Positions 51,186 through 64,000 of a stretch of 64,000 bases of DNA are shown here, in pieces. Each line of letters begins with the position of its first letter. Within the stretch, counting starts at the first letter, position 1. The translations under genes were made by a program, and so were the position numbers. The notes under the pieces were generated by a model. That model saw only the letters and a program-made list of their open reading frames with translations. It ran no database searches and had not been told where the DNA came from. Origin of the DNA: Paenibacillus sp. FSL K6-1096. GTDB lineage: Bacteria > Bacillota > Bacilli > Paenibacillales > Paenibacillaceae. Where the stretch lies: the NCBI RefSeq assembly GCF_037977055.1, contig NZ_CP150274.1:4340001-4404000 (forward strand). Direction: 5' to 3'.

Positions 51186-51389
51186 ATAAGAGTTGCTGGT
51201 GACGAGCTAATCGCCACTGACAACGATCTTGATCTTTGAAAACTGAACAACGAGTGAGTATCGGAAATCACTTCGGTGAGATCCAAAAAATGATGAATTT
51301 CACAGCGTCTTGTACGCTTTAGAAATATCATCTTGAGAATGTAAATTCTCGTCAGATGTTTCAAAATGAGCTATCGCTCTTTTCAATAC

Positions 51390-56242
<4,853 letters not shown>

Positions 56243-56369
56243 AAAACCACTAAAATGCATGATTCGTTTCGGATTCAGTTTTCAGGCGATTAAGCCTGGC
56301 AGGAAGTTAAACCGATGGTTTGATATTTTCTGTAGCGATTTCGAGAAGCGTAGGCTTCGAAAAATCATG

Positions 56370-56486
56370 TTTGGTGGCGATAGCGGAAGGGTTCCACGCG
56401 TACCCATCCCGAACACGACCGTTAAGCCTTCCAGCGCCGATGGTACTTGGACCGAAGGGTCCTGGGAGAGTAGGACGCCGCCAAGC
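56370..56486 (+). rRNA. rrf: 5S ribosomal RNA
   Basis: About 117 bases from TTTGGTGGCGATAGCGG to GGACGCCGCCAAGC, with the internal CCCATCCCGAACACG landmark. No tRNA follows. Confidence 0.97.
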
Positions 56487-56490
56487 ACAC

Positions 56491-56526
56491 AAGACCACTG
56501 TTGATTAGTCGACAGTGGTCTTTTTG
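56491..56526 (+). terminator. Terminator of the rRNA operon
   Basis: AAGACCACTGT pairs with ACAGTGGTCTT, followed by a T run. Confidence 0.9.
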
Positions 56527-56579
56527 TATACTGTGGACAGTATGTGTGAAGAGTGTAGGAAATTCAAGGCGAAGAATAG

Positions 56580-56659
56580 TTATGCACATGTGGATAGATT
56601 TTGATTATTTTATACTTCTCCCCAATCGATGTGGATATCCGGTACAATAATGTGGATAG
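56580..56659. promoter_or_regulatory. Cluster of DnaA boxes
   Basis: TTATGCACA (56580-56588, consensus) is joined back-to-back to TGTGGATAG (56589-56597). TGTGGATAT (56630-56638) and TGTGGATAG (56651-56659) follow, each one mismatch from the reverse of TTATCCACA. Four sites lie in 80 bp upstream of the thioesterase gene; a weaker fifth (TGTGGACAG) is at 56532. Confidence 0.65.
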
Positions 56660-56701
56660 ATACTGGAAATTGGGGATAGATATGCAAAGGAGTGTATGGT
56701 T

Positions 56702-57463
56702 ATGGACAAGCAGAGCCAGCTTTTGTGGACAGAGGAATTCAGGATTCATGCCAGCGATACTGATTTCCGTTCGAAGGGAAGGTTATCCTTCTTACTCGAT
56801 ATTATGCAGCGCGCCGCGGATTCGGCAGTGAGCAGTCTTGGACTCAGCAATGAAGGGATGCTTAAAGCCGGGATGGGCTGGATGGTCATTACCATGGATC
56901 TGAATCTTCAGCGTGAACCCTTGCAGGGGGAGCAGCTTCGTGTACATACCTGGAGCAAAGGCAACAAAGGGGCACTCTGGCAGCGGGATTACCGTATTTT
57001 TGACAGCCAGTCTGCAGAGCTTGCCTCTGCACGCTCGATCTGGGCGCTGGTGGATATCGCTAAGCGGAAGATTTTGCGTCCGTCGGCCCTTCCGATAACA
57101 GTGGAGCCTTATCTGGACGATTCGGTGGGAGACCATCCTGACAAAGTAGTGATCCCGCCTGAGCTTACTTTGCAGGAAGCCTACCGTTATCAGGTGAGAT
57201 ACAGCGGCTTGGATAACAACAGACATCTTAATAATGCGCGCTATGTGGATCTGTGCTGCGATGCGCTGACACTGGAGGAATGGGAAGCGCTGGAGTTTAC
57301 CGGCCTGCATATTACGTATGCCCAGGAAGCCCAGTATGGTGACGAGATTACCATTTTGCGTTCCCCATTGACCGAAGCGGGAGTGTATGTCCGGGGGGAA
57401 GGCGGGGGCCGGGTGTATTTTGAGGCTTGCCTGAAGTTGAAGAGACCGGTTACTATCGGTTAA
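56702..57463 (+). CDS. Acyl-ACP thioesterase (FatA/FatB-type)
   Basis: 253 residues with two hot-dog folds: the N-terminal one starting near EEFRIHASDTDFRSKGRLSF and the C-terminal one with YSGLDNNRHLNNARYVDLCC, which supplies the Asn-His and nearby Cys residues linked with catalysis in plant enzymes. It would release free fatty acid from acyl-ACP. ATG 56702 has AAAGGAG at good spacing; ATG 56696 is too close. A DnaA-box cluster lies directly upstream, so its transcription could respond to DnaA; that is inference. Confidence 0.9.
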   Translation: MDKQSQLLWTEEFRIHASDTDFRSKGRLSFLLDIMQRAADSAVSSLGLSNEGMLKAGMGWMVITMDLNLQREPLQGEQLRVHTWSKGNKGALWQRDYRIFDSQSAELASARSIWALVDIAKRKILRPSALPITVEPYLDDSVGDHPDKVVIPPELTLQEAYRYQVRYSGLDNNRHLNNARYVDLCCDALTLEEWEALEFTGLHITYAQEAQYGDEITILRSPLTEAGVYVRGEGGGRVYFEACLKLKRPVTIG

Positions 57464-57485
57464 ACGAATTTAGATAAGATAAAGT

Positions 57486-57523
57486 AAAGGCAGTTGCCCT
57501 TATCCAGGGGACTGTCTTTTTTG
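57486..57523 (+). terminator. Intrinsic terminator of the thioesterase gene
   Basis: AAAGGCAGTTGCCCT pairs with AGGGGACTGTCTTTTTT. Confidence 0.85.
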
Positions 57524-57601
57524 AATTTATATGTTTTGGGGTCCCCGCAAAGTACCTGAGTCAACACCTACGCTAAAGCCCCACTTTGTGGGGTTATTTT
57601 G
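57523..57601. repeat. R1 remnant fused to a complete R2 element
   Basis: GAATTTATATGTTT, 14 bases of R1, is followed after one base by a full 64-bp R2 (57538-57601). The composite resembles the 23783-23951 arrangement with the inside of R1 deleted. Confidence 0.8.
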
Positions 57602-57684
57602 ATAATCGGCTATTTCCTTATATGTCACAAATACACAGCCGGCATTCGTTATACAGGTGTAAAAGGAAAATGGAGGTGATTCTT

Positions 57685-58272
57685 TTGGAGCTAGGCAACC
57701 CCGGGGGCCCATTGAATCCAATCAAGATGGAAGAAGCTATTCAAGAGGTACAAGCAGGTGACAGGCAGGCTTTCACTACTATAATCACTGCGTTTGAAAG
57801 GCAGATCTATACGTATTGCTACTATTTCTTAAGGAGCCATGAAGAAGCAGAGGATGCTGTTCAGGACATATTCGTTAAGGTATATCAGCAGCTTAAGCGT
57901 TATGAGCGGCGGGTTTCTTTTTCGGCCTGGCTGTATAAGGTAGCTTATCATCATTGCCTGGACCAGCTTCGCAGGCGTAAGCGCCGTAGCAGGTTGTTGT
58001 CCCTGTATAAATTACAGCTGGTGCCGCATCAGCAAACATTACCGGAGGAGTCTCCAGTGGACCGGATGTTTGAGGACCTTAATCCGGAAGAGCGGGGCTT
58101 ATTAATCCTGCGGGTGATTGAACAATACAGCTTTGAAGAGATTGCCATGATTACCGGAAGCAGTTCGGCGGCGCTGCGCAAAAAGTATGAACGGCTCCGT
58201 AAAAAACTTATCCAGCAAAAAGCGGATGAAGGAGGAGGATGCGCTCATGGAGAAGTGGCAAAATCAAACTGA
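57685..58272 (+). CDS. ECF-type RNA polymerase sigma factor
   Basis: 195 residues: region 2 (DRQAFTTIITAFERQIYTYC, EEAEDAVQDIFVKVYQQL) and region 4 (LNPEERGLLILRVIEQYSFE, EEIAMITGSSSAALRKKYER). It directs polymerase to stress or envelope promoters. The TTG at 57685 is chosen because GGAGGTGAT, a near-perfect anti-16S match, lies just upstream; ATG 57670 is within the RBS itself. The next gene overlaps by 26 bases and is the likely anti-sigma factor. Confidence 0.93.
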   Translation: MELGNPGGPLNPIKMEEAIQEVQAGDRQAFTTIITAFERQIYTYCYYFLRSHEEAEDAVQDIFVKVYQQLKRYERRVSFSAWLYKVAYHHCLDQLRRRKRRSRLLSLYKLQLVPHQQTLPEESPVDRMFEDLNPEERGLLILRVIEQYSFEEIAMITGSSSAALRKKYERLRKKLIQQKADEGGGCAHGEVAKSN

Positions 58273-59383
58273 GCAGCAGGTGCTGGAGCATATTCGCAGC
58301 AATTTCCGAAAAGTCCAGCTTCCGGTAGACAGTTATAATGAGCAGATTATGAACCGTATTGAACATTTGGAAACTAGAGGAGGAAATAAATTGCTTAAAA
58401 AGACATTAGCAGCCGCAAGTATAGCTGTAGTGATAGGGTTAGGTATGATAACTGCAGGGTTCATCTCCCCTGCTTGGGCCGAGACCTTGAGTCAAATTCC
58501 TGTCTTCAGCAGTATATTCAAGCACACGGAGAACCCGGGACTGAAATTAGCGGCGGAACAGGGCCTCACAACATCACCTAACATGAGCGTTACCAAGGAT
58601 GGCGTGACGCTAAGTGTTACGGAGGTATTTTATGACGGGATTCAGCTGGCCATCGGCTTTGAAAGAAGCGGCGTTGCGGATGAGCGGGTGTTGGCGGAGA
58701 TTACGAATTATAAAACCCATGAATTCGATCAATCGACGAAAGGATTGCTGGGATTACCCGAAGTAACACTGGCCTCCGGGGAGCCCTTGGGTTACGGTTC
58801 CTCTTCCACAGGTGACGTACAAGGGCAACCTAATACCCTTCTCCTGGAACTCAGAGAACTGCACAATACTTCAACCTTGGGAGACGAATTCAAGGTGAAT
58901 ATCCGCGTGCCGGTTGCCCAGATCGCCGAGCCGTTTGAGTTCGAGGTCACGGTGAAGAAGCTGGCAGAGGGCATCATCAACCTTACTCCGGGCCAGGGGG
59001 CCAGCAAAGGCTCCTTCCATTATAAAGTGAAGAGTCTGGACATCACACCTGCTGCCATGAGGTTAGTGATAACCAGTGACGGGGAAGTACCTGCGTCACC
59101 GGAGCAGACGGGAGAATACGGTCCAACTGAGGTATTCTATGAGCTTGTGGATGATGCTGGTCATGTGATTGGTCCAAAGGGTATCGGTTATGCCATGATG
59201 AAGGGAGTTCAGCATCCTATCGTGGATAATCTCTATAATACCTTCCCGCAAGTCCCTAAGACGATTACGGTCAGACCGTATACAATGACTCTCGATAATG
59301 AGCCGAAACTCTTGCTGGATGCTGACGGGAAGCCGGTGAAAACTTATCATAAGGATCTTGAGACCACTATAACGATTCCTTGA
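58247..59383 (+). CDS. Membrane anti-sigma factor-like protein (DUF4179 type)
   Basis: 378 residues: a ~60-residue cytoplasmic N-terminus that would hold the sigma factor, one membrane segment (TLAAASIAVVIGLGMITAGF) and a large extracellular DUF4179/DUF5643-like sensor region (ITPAAMRLVITSDGEVPA and further beta strands). The start at 58247 lies inside the sigma gene with GGAGGA upstream. Such pairs release the sigma factor when the outer domain senses envelope stress. The signal is unknown. Confidence 0.85.
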   Translation: MEKWQNQTEQQVLEHIRSNFRKVQLPVDSYNEQIMNRIEHLETRGGNKLLKKTLAAASIAVVIGLGMITAGFISPAWAETLSQIPVFSSIFKHTENPGLKLAAEQGLTTSPNMSVTKDGVTLSVTEVFYDGIQLAIGFERSGVADERVLAEITNYKTHEFDQSTKGLLGLPEVTLASGEPLGYGSSSTGDVQGQPNTLLLELRELHNTSTLGDEFKVNIRVPVAQIAEPFEFEVTVKKLAEGIINLTPGQGASKGSFHYKVKSLDITPAAMRLVITSDGEVPASPEQTGEYGPTEVFYELVDDAGHVIGPKGIGYAMMKGVQHPIVDNLYNTFPQVPKTITVRPYTMTLDNEPKLLLDADGKPVKTYHKDLETTITIP

Positions 59384-59418
59384 ATGAGGACAAGAGGAAA
59401 CAAAATAGACTGAGTCTA

Positions 59419-59450
59419 GTCCGCATCTGTTATGCAGATGCGGGCTTTTT
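59419..59450 (+). terminator. Intrinsic terminator of the sigma/anti-sigma operon
   Basis: CCGCATCTG-TTATG-CAGATGCGG followed by GCTTTTT. Confidence 0.9.
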
Positions 59451-59457
59451 CTGCTGA

Positions 59458-60330
59458 TTAAAGAAGGGTTAAGGGAATGTAGATTTCACTTATGGAGTTT
59501 GGGTGATCGGGTCCGAGGTACTCTTTGCCGTAGTATTCAAATTCATATGAAAGGTTCAGGCGGTACTCGGTTCTGGGCAGAAAAGCGCCATAGATATATT
59601 TGTAGGTGGCAGAAACTTCTGCGGATGGTCCTTTATGCTTAAATCTGAGATAACGCGCTGGCGGCAGAATGCGGGTAGGAAGGAGGTTGCCTGTATGAAC
59701 CGTTGTTGAATTATCCAGCTCACAGGCAATGTGAAATGAGATCCCGTTATCCTCATAGTTATCCGGCCAATAGCCTAGCTGGTAATATTGTTCCGGTAGT
59801 TTACGGTTCGGGATGTCAGAAAGGCTGCTGAATAGCTGAGCCCATGCAGCCCCGATGACCGACTGATCTTGTGTAACGGTAATAAATGGTCCCTGAAGCT
59901 TAATTTCGCCCAGGTCAACGAGGTCAGGTGTGGCACCCATCTGGTTGGACCAGTATGGCAGATCTATTGGTTGTATACGATGAAGTAGCAGGGGGATATC
60001 CGGGTTAGACTTATGGCGGACCTCGGTGGGTGTGGTGTGCAGCAATCTTTTGAAGGCCCGGGTGAAGGTCTCGTAATCATTGTAAGAATAATCCAGTGAA
60101 ATGTCATGAAAAGTCCTCTGTGGCCTGCTTAGAATATCCCGCGCTGCTTCGGAAATCCTCCGTCTTGCCATATAATCGCCCGGCGTGAACCCAGTCACCC
60201 CCTGAAACAGGCGGATGAAGTGGTACAGGGAATAACCGGACTCTCTGGAAAGGGTCAGAACAGACAGTGGCTGCCTAAGATTCGACTCAATATAATCAAT
60301 GGCCTGCAGAATAAGCTGACTGTTCTTCAT
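59458..60330 (-). CDS. AraC-family regulator with GyrI-like effector domain
   Basis: 290 residues: an N-terminal AraC HTH pair (PLSVLTLSRESGYSLYHFIR; ISLDYSYNDYETFTRAFKRL) and a C-terminal GyrI-like/SOUL-type ligand-binding domain (FITVTQDQSVIGAAWAQLF, ARYLRFKHKGPS). The plan is that of Rob/SoxS-like drug-responsive regulators. GGGAGAGG precedes the ATG at 60330. It lies 21 bp after trmO on the same strand, so probably in one transcript. Confidence 0.92.
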   Translation of the reverse strand: MKNSQLILQAIDYIESNLRQPLSVLTLSRESGYSLYHFIRLFQGVTGFTPGDYMARRRISEAARDILSRPQRTFHDISLDYSYNDYETFTRAFKRLLHTTPTEVRHKSNPDIPLLLHRIQPIDLPYWSNQMGATPDLVDLGEIKLQGPFITVTQDQSVIGAAWAQLFSSLSDIPNRKLPEQYYQLGYWPDNYEDNGISFHIACELDNSTTVHTGNLLPTRILPPARYLRFKHKGPSAEVSATYKYIYGAFLPRTEYRLNLSYEFEYYGKEYLGPDHPNSISEIYIPLTLL

Positions 60331-60351
60331 GGAATCCTCTCCCTGTATGGT

Positions 60352-60795
60352 CTACTCTACTGTCCACTCCCCCCATGAGGCGGCCCATTCAGGCACTCTA
60401 ACCTGACGAACACGGTCCGTTGAAGGGAAATAAGCCTTTATATCAAGCACGGGCGTTCCGGGATAGGCATCCAGTCCGCTGACTTCAACAATCCCCTGCT
60501 CAAGGTCTACAGATATAATGCGCGCAACTGTAAGCCCAATCGGGTTAGGACGGACGGGAGAACGTGTCGCAAAGACACCGCTCACCGGGGCATTATAGGG
60601 AGGCTCGATCTGTGTAGTCCCCCTTAAGCTATCATCTGCAAACTCATGAATCCACCATAGGATCTGGCAGTGGCTGAACGCATCCAACCCCTTGAGGGCA
60701 GGTCTGTATTCGGGCTTAATCTTGAGGTGCAGGTTCTGCGGTGTTCCGGTTACTACACCTACTGATATAATATTATACGATTCTGAGGCGGGCAT
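60352..60795 (-). CDS. trmO: tRNA (t6A37) N6-methyltransferase TrmO
   Basis: A 147-residue member of the TsaA/TrmO (UPF0066) family, which methylates threonylcarbamoyl-adenosine 37 of tRNA-Thr using S-adenosylmethionine. The signature GVFATRSPVRPNPIGLTVAR is intact. AAAGGAG precedes the start. In some genomes the family is also linked with metal or virulence genes; there is no such context here. Confidence 0.9.
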   Translation of the reverse strand: MPASESYNIISVGVVTGTPQNLHLKIKPEYRPALKGLDAFSHCQILWWIHEFADDSLRGTTQIEPPYNAPVSGVFATRSPVRPNPIGLTVARIISVDLEQGIVEVSGLDAYPGTPVLDIKAYFPSTDRVRQVRVPEWAASWGEWTVE

Positions 60796-60867
60796 TGGCT
60801 GTGACTCCTTTCGGCTACGGGATGATTATAGTCTATCTGAAGTGAAGGGAATTCAGCCTGACGATAT

Positions 60868-60894
60868 TTGCGGACTTTTATCTCATGGTATAAT
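60868..60894 (+). promoter_or_regulatory. Possible promoter of topB
   Basis: TATAAT (60889-60894) with TTGCGG (60868-60873) at a short 15-bp spacing. The -10 is convincing, the -35 is not. Confidence 0.45.
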
Positions 60895-60923
60895 AGGTTG
60901 TTGATTGGAGAAGGGGGAGAAGG

Positions 60924-63062
60924 ATGAAGGTACTGGTACTGGCGGAGAAGCCATCGGTGGCCCGGGAGATTGCGAGGGTGCTGGGCTGCGGAAATAAGCA
61001 GAAGAGTTATATGGAAGGTCCGAAATATGTGGTGACCTGGGCGCTGGGGCATCTGGTTGGCCTGGCGGAGCCGGAGGACTATAACAATAAATATGCAACC
61101 TGGGCGCTGGAGGATCTGCCGATTCTCCCGGACAAGGCCAAGCTGAAGGTGCTGCGCGAGACGAGCCAGCAATACAAGGCGGTGCAGCAGCTGATGAAGC
61201 GGCAGGATATTGAAGAGCTGGTGGTAGCCACGGACGCGGCCCGTGAGGGGGAGCTGCTGGCCCGCTGGATCATGAATATGGCCGGTTGGAAAAAGCCGTT
61301 CCGGCGCCTGTGGATCTCTTCGCAGACGGATAAGGCGATTAAGGAGGGCTTCGCTTCGCTGCGGCCCGGACGGGAGTTCGACCGGCTGTATGAATCTGCC
61401 CGCTGCCGTGCAGAGGCGGATTGGATGATCGGGCTGAATGTAACGCGGGCGTTAACCTGCAAGTTCGGCGCGCCGCTCTCGGCAGGTCGTGTGCAGACAC
61501 CGACGCTGGGGATGATTATGGACCGGGAGAATGAGATTACCGGCTTCCGTTCCCAGGAATACGACCTGCTGACGGCGGATTTCGGGAGCTTCCAGGCGGG
61601 CTGGCGGGCGCAGGGCGGAGATGGGCGGATTTTTGACAGGGAGAAGACGGGGGTTCTCAAGGATAAGCTTACAGGCCGCAGCGGGAGGATTACCAAGGTC
61701 CAAAAGAGTGAGAAAAGCGAGCCTCATCCGCTGGCCTATGACCTGACCGAGCTGCAGCGGGATGCCAACCGTAAATTCGGCTTCTCGGCCAAGCAGACCT
61801 CCAGTGTGCTCCAGAAGCTGTATGAGCAGCATAAGCTGGTCACTTATCCGCGCACGGATAGCCGTTATCTGACCGCCGATATGACCGGTACGCTAAAAGA
61901 ACGGCTCGACAGCGTAGCCGTCGGTCCGTATGCCACACTGGCCCGGCCTTTGCTGCGCAAGCCGCTGCCGATCACGAAGCGGATTGTCGATGACAGCAAG
62001 GTCAGCGATCACCATGCGATTATTCCGACAGAGCAGACGGTGCTGCTCAATCAGCTTAGTACGGAGGAACGGAAGCTGTACGATCTCATCGTGCGGAGGT
62101 TCATCTCGCTGTTCTATCCTCCGGCCCGCTATGATGCAGTGGCGGTGACTGTGAACGTGGAGGGAGAGAGCCTCCATGTCAAAGGAACGACCGTCAAAGA
62201 TGCCGGCTGGCGTGAGGTATACGGCGGGGACATGAGTTCAAACGAGGATGAGGATAATGAGAGTGACGAGCCGGCAGCAGGCAGTGTGAAGCTGCCGGAG
62301 CTGCGGGAAGGCGACCGCGTGAAGGTGGAGCGCTGCATCATTAAGCCCGGACGGACGCAGCCGCCGAAGCGTTATAATGAAGCTTCGCTGCTGACGCAGA
62401 TGGAGAAGCACGGGCTGGGCACACCGGCCACCCGGGCCGATATTATCGAGAAGCTGGTCAGCTCGGATACGATTGAGCGGCAGGGCAATTCTCTGCATCC
62501 GACCGGCAAAGGCAAGCAATTAATTGGGCTGGTATCCAGCCAGCTGCGCACACCGGAGCTGACGGCGCGCTGGGAAGCGGAGCTGGAGAAAATCGCGCGC
62601 GGGCAGGGGCGTCCGGAGCCTTTTCTGCAGGGAATCCGCAGTATGGCGCAGGAGCTGGTATCCGGGGTGAAGAGCAGCGGTGCGGAATACAAGCCGCATA
62701 ATGTCTCTAACAGCCATTGTCCGGAGTGTGGAACAAGGATGTTAGAGAAGAAGACCAAACGCGGCAAGCTGCTGGTCTGTCCGAAGGAGGACTGCGGCTA
62801 TACCCGCGCGGGCGAGAAGCAGCTGTCGAACCGGCGCTGCCCGCAGTGCCATAAGAAGATGGAGCTGAAGGAAGGCAAGGCCGGGAAGTATGTGCAGTGC
62901 CTGGGCTGCGGAATTACGGAGACCATCGATAAGGATCACAAGCACATCAACAAGCGCGAGCAGCAGAAGCTGGTGCAGCAGTACAGCAAGACGGAGAGTG
63001 CCGGCAACAATCTTGGCGATCTGCTGAAGGCAGCGATGGAAGCGAAGCAGAAGGGGAAGTAA
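60924..63062 (+). CDS. topB: DNA topoisomerase III
   Basis: A 712-residue type IA topoisomerase that relaxes and decatenates DNA by single-strand passage. TOPRIM domain (MKVLVLAEKPSVAREIAR; ATDAAREGELLARW), the catalytic Tyr in VTYPRTDSRYL, PLSAGRVQTPTLG, and two C-terminal zinc ribbons (CPECGTRM..CPKEDCG; CPQCHKKM..CLGCG). GGGGGAGAAGG precedes the ATG. The zinc ribbons and full length suggest the chromosomal rather than the plasmid-borne type. Confidence 0.97.
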   Translation: MKVLVLAEKPSVAREIARVLGCGNKQKSYMEGPKYVVTWALGHLVGLAEPEDYNNKYATWALEDLPILPDKAKLKVLRETSQQYKAVQQLMKRQDIEELVVATDAAREGELLARWIMNMAGWKKPFRRLWISSQTDKAIKEGFASLRPGREFDRLYESARCRAEADWMIGLNVTRALTCKFGAPLSAGRVQTPTLGMIMDRENEITGFRSQEYDLLTADFGSFQAGWRAQGGDGRIFDREKTGVLKDKLTGRSGRITKVQKSEKSEPHPLAYDLTELQRDANRKFGFSAKQTSSVLQKLYEQHKLVTYPRTDSRYLTADMTGTLKERLDSVAVGPYATLARPLLRKPLPITKRIVDDSKVSDHHAIIPTEQTVLLNQLSTEERKLYDLIVRRFISLFYPPARYDAVAVTVNVEGESLHVKGTTVKDAGWREVYGGDMSSNEDEDNESDEPAAGSVKLPELREGDRVKVERCIIKPGRTQPPKRYNEASLLTQMEKHGLGTPATRADIIEKLVSSDTIERQGNSLHPTGKGKQLIGLVSSQLRTPELTARWEAELEKIARGQGRPEPFLQGIRSMAQELVSGVKSSGAEYKPHNVSNSHCPECGTRMLEKKTKRGKLLVCPKEDCGYTRAGEKQLSNRRCPQCHKKMELKEGKAGKYVQCLGCGITETIDKDHKHINKREQQKLVQQYSKTESAGNNLGDLLKAAMEAKQKGK

Positions 63063-63158
63063 TCCTGAAGCAGGTCGATTGGCCGTGAAGGAAATCAAGG
63101 GATCGGAGGAATGAGCAATTAATCCGGTCCCTTCAACTATAGTGGAGCAGGTGATGAA

Positions 63159-64000
63159 TTGGCAGCGGTTGAACGGCTAGGGGATGAAATCACACCGGCA
63201 GAGGCTCGGGGCAGACTGGGGAGCAGCCGGTTTTACTTTTTGGGAATTGTCTTTCTGTTCTGGTTCTCGTCTTATATCTATGTTCCGGTATTGTCTCCGT
63301 ATGTGGAGCATCTGGGAGCTTCTTATGTAATGGTAGGTGCGGTTCTGGGGGTCTACGGCCTGATGCAGATTCTGTTCCGGCTGCCGATCGGCATCGGCTC
63401 GGATATGATGAACCGGCGGCGGCCGTTTATCTATCTGGGGCTAATCGCCAGCGGAGCAAGCTGCCTGCTGTTCCTGGCCGGTGCACACCCAGGCTGGGCG
63501 CTGGCGGCCCGAGCAGTCTCAGGGATTGCCGCTTCCGCGTGGGTGGTGTACTCGGTGATGTTCGCGGGGTATTTTCCGAAAGAAGAGGCTGGGCGGGCCA
63601 TGGGCATGCTCCAGTTCACCACCGTGATTGCCCAATTGACGAGCATGATGATCAGCGGGTATATGGTTGAGCACTGGGGCTGGAACACGCCGTTTATCGT
63701 CGGGGGGATTGTGGCTGCGGGCGCATTGCTGCTGGCCTTCCGGCTTCCGGAGCAACAGCTGGAGAAGCGGAACGCGATTCAGCTCAAAGACCTGGCCGGC
63801 GTGGTCAAAGAACCGCTGCTGGTCCGGGTATCGCTGCTGTCCGTGCTGGCCCATTGTGTGCTGTTCATTACGATGTTTGGATACACGCCGAACCAGGCAC
63901 TGTATATTGGAGCGAGCAAGGAGAGCCTGGGCTGGCTGACGCTGGCTTTTATGCTGCCTCATGCGGTTGCGACACTGTATGGCTCGCGCCTGTTCGGCAG
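63159..64000 (+). CDS. Major facilitator superfamily transporter, 3' end outside the window
   Basis: 280 codons are visible, with about eight membrane segments. The loop between segments 2 and 3 has the MFS motif-A form RLPIGIGSDMMNRRRPF, and a later segment reads MFAGYFPKEEAGRAMGMLQF. The TTG at 63159 follows AGGTGAT; an ATG at 63154 is in another frame and stops at once. The substrate is unknown. It lies 96 bp after topB on the same strand. Confidence 0.85.
   Translation, partial: MAAVERLGDEITPAEARGRLGSSRFYFLGIVFLFWFSSYIYVPVLSPYVEHLGASYVMVGAVLGVYGLMQILFRLPIGIGSDMMNRRRPFIYLGLIASGASCLLFLAGAHPGWALAARAVSGIAASAWVVYSVMFAGYFPKEEAGRAMGMLQFTTVIAQLTSMMISGYMVEHWGWNTPFIVGGIVAAGALLLAFRLPEQQLEKRNAIQLKDLAGVVKEPLLVRVSLLSVLAHCVLFITMFGYTPNQALYIGASKESLGWLTLAFMLPHAVATLYGSRLFG

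Overview
The window looks like chromosome from a spore-forming Firmicute of the Paenibacillus type. The evidence is the 16S sequence, Bacillus-style Shine-Dalgarno sites with frequent TTG/GTG starts, and local gene orders known from Bacillus (gsaB near bcp; yeaD-yebA-guaA-pbuG). I see no phage, insertion sequence, CRISPR array or tRNA gene. Base composition is moderately GC-rich, except for an AT-rich stretch at about 47.8-51 kb and a milder dip over the cat gene (33.5-34.2 kb).

Layout. 0-5.4 kb: the 3' part of a LuxR-type regulator, a Fur-controlled siderophore-binding lipoprotein, and aconitase. 5.6-16 kb: housekeeping genes, namely a secreted-type amidase, ddl, a small protein coupled to uvsE, an inositol-phosphatase-family gene, a GDSL esterase, def, gsaB, an LCP cell-wall ligase and bcp. 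A ~176-nt rod-like RNA fold that resembles 6S RNA lies between def and gsaB. 16.1-20.4 kb: one giant gene fusing two 2-hydroxyacyl-CoA dehydratase activator ATPase modules to dehydratase-like parts. It is followed by an intergenic stretch of 51-bp-period repeats. 20.9-27.2 kb: a DinB-like protein, a MarR regulator with its DHA2 exporter and twin palindromic operators, a WYL regulator, a DedA protein and a polysaccharide deacetylase. 27.4-38.5 kb: DUF58 and transglutaminase genes, a 51-bp tandem array, guaA, a type A chloramphenicol acetyltransferase, a phosphotransferase-rsgA pair, and pbuG behind a PurR box pair and a guanine riboswitch.

38.6-47.7 kb is the most distinctive block. It runs: a GT-C membrane glycosyltransferase; a 1279-residue protein fusing two GT-C modules with two carbohydrate-binding-like modules; a polyprenyl-phosphate GT2; a GtrA flippase; a class D sortase; and then two tandem c-di-GMP-I riboswitches in front of a secreted transglutaminase-like protein. 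Together these suggest lipid-linked sugar synthesis, flipping, extracellular glycosylation and cell-wall protein attachment, with the last gene tied to the motile-to-sessile switch. 48.1-50.9 kb: a Fur-controlled siderophore-binding lipoprotein and a Btr-like AraC regulator that carries its own siderophore-binding domain. 51.1-56.5 kb: a complete rRNA operon (16S-23S-5S) with tandem promoters. A cluster of DnaA boxes follows, then an acyl-ACP thioesterase, an ECF sigma/anti-sigma pair, an AraC/GyrI regulator, trmO, topB and the 5' part of an MFS transporter.

At least four families of intergenic repeats are visible: a 99-bp hairpin element, a 64-bp terminator-like element, and two families with a 51-bp period. 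None of them belongs to a recognised mobile element.
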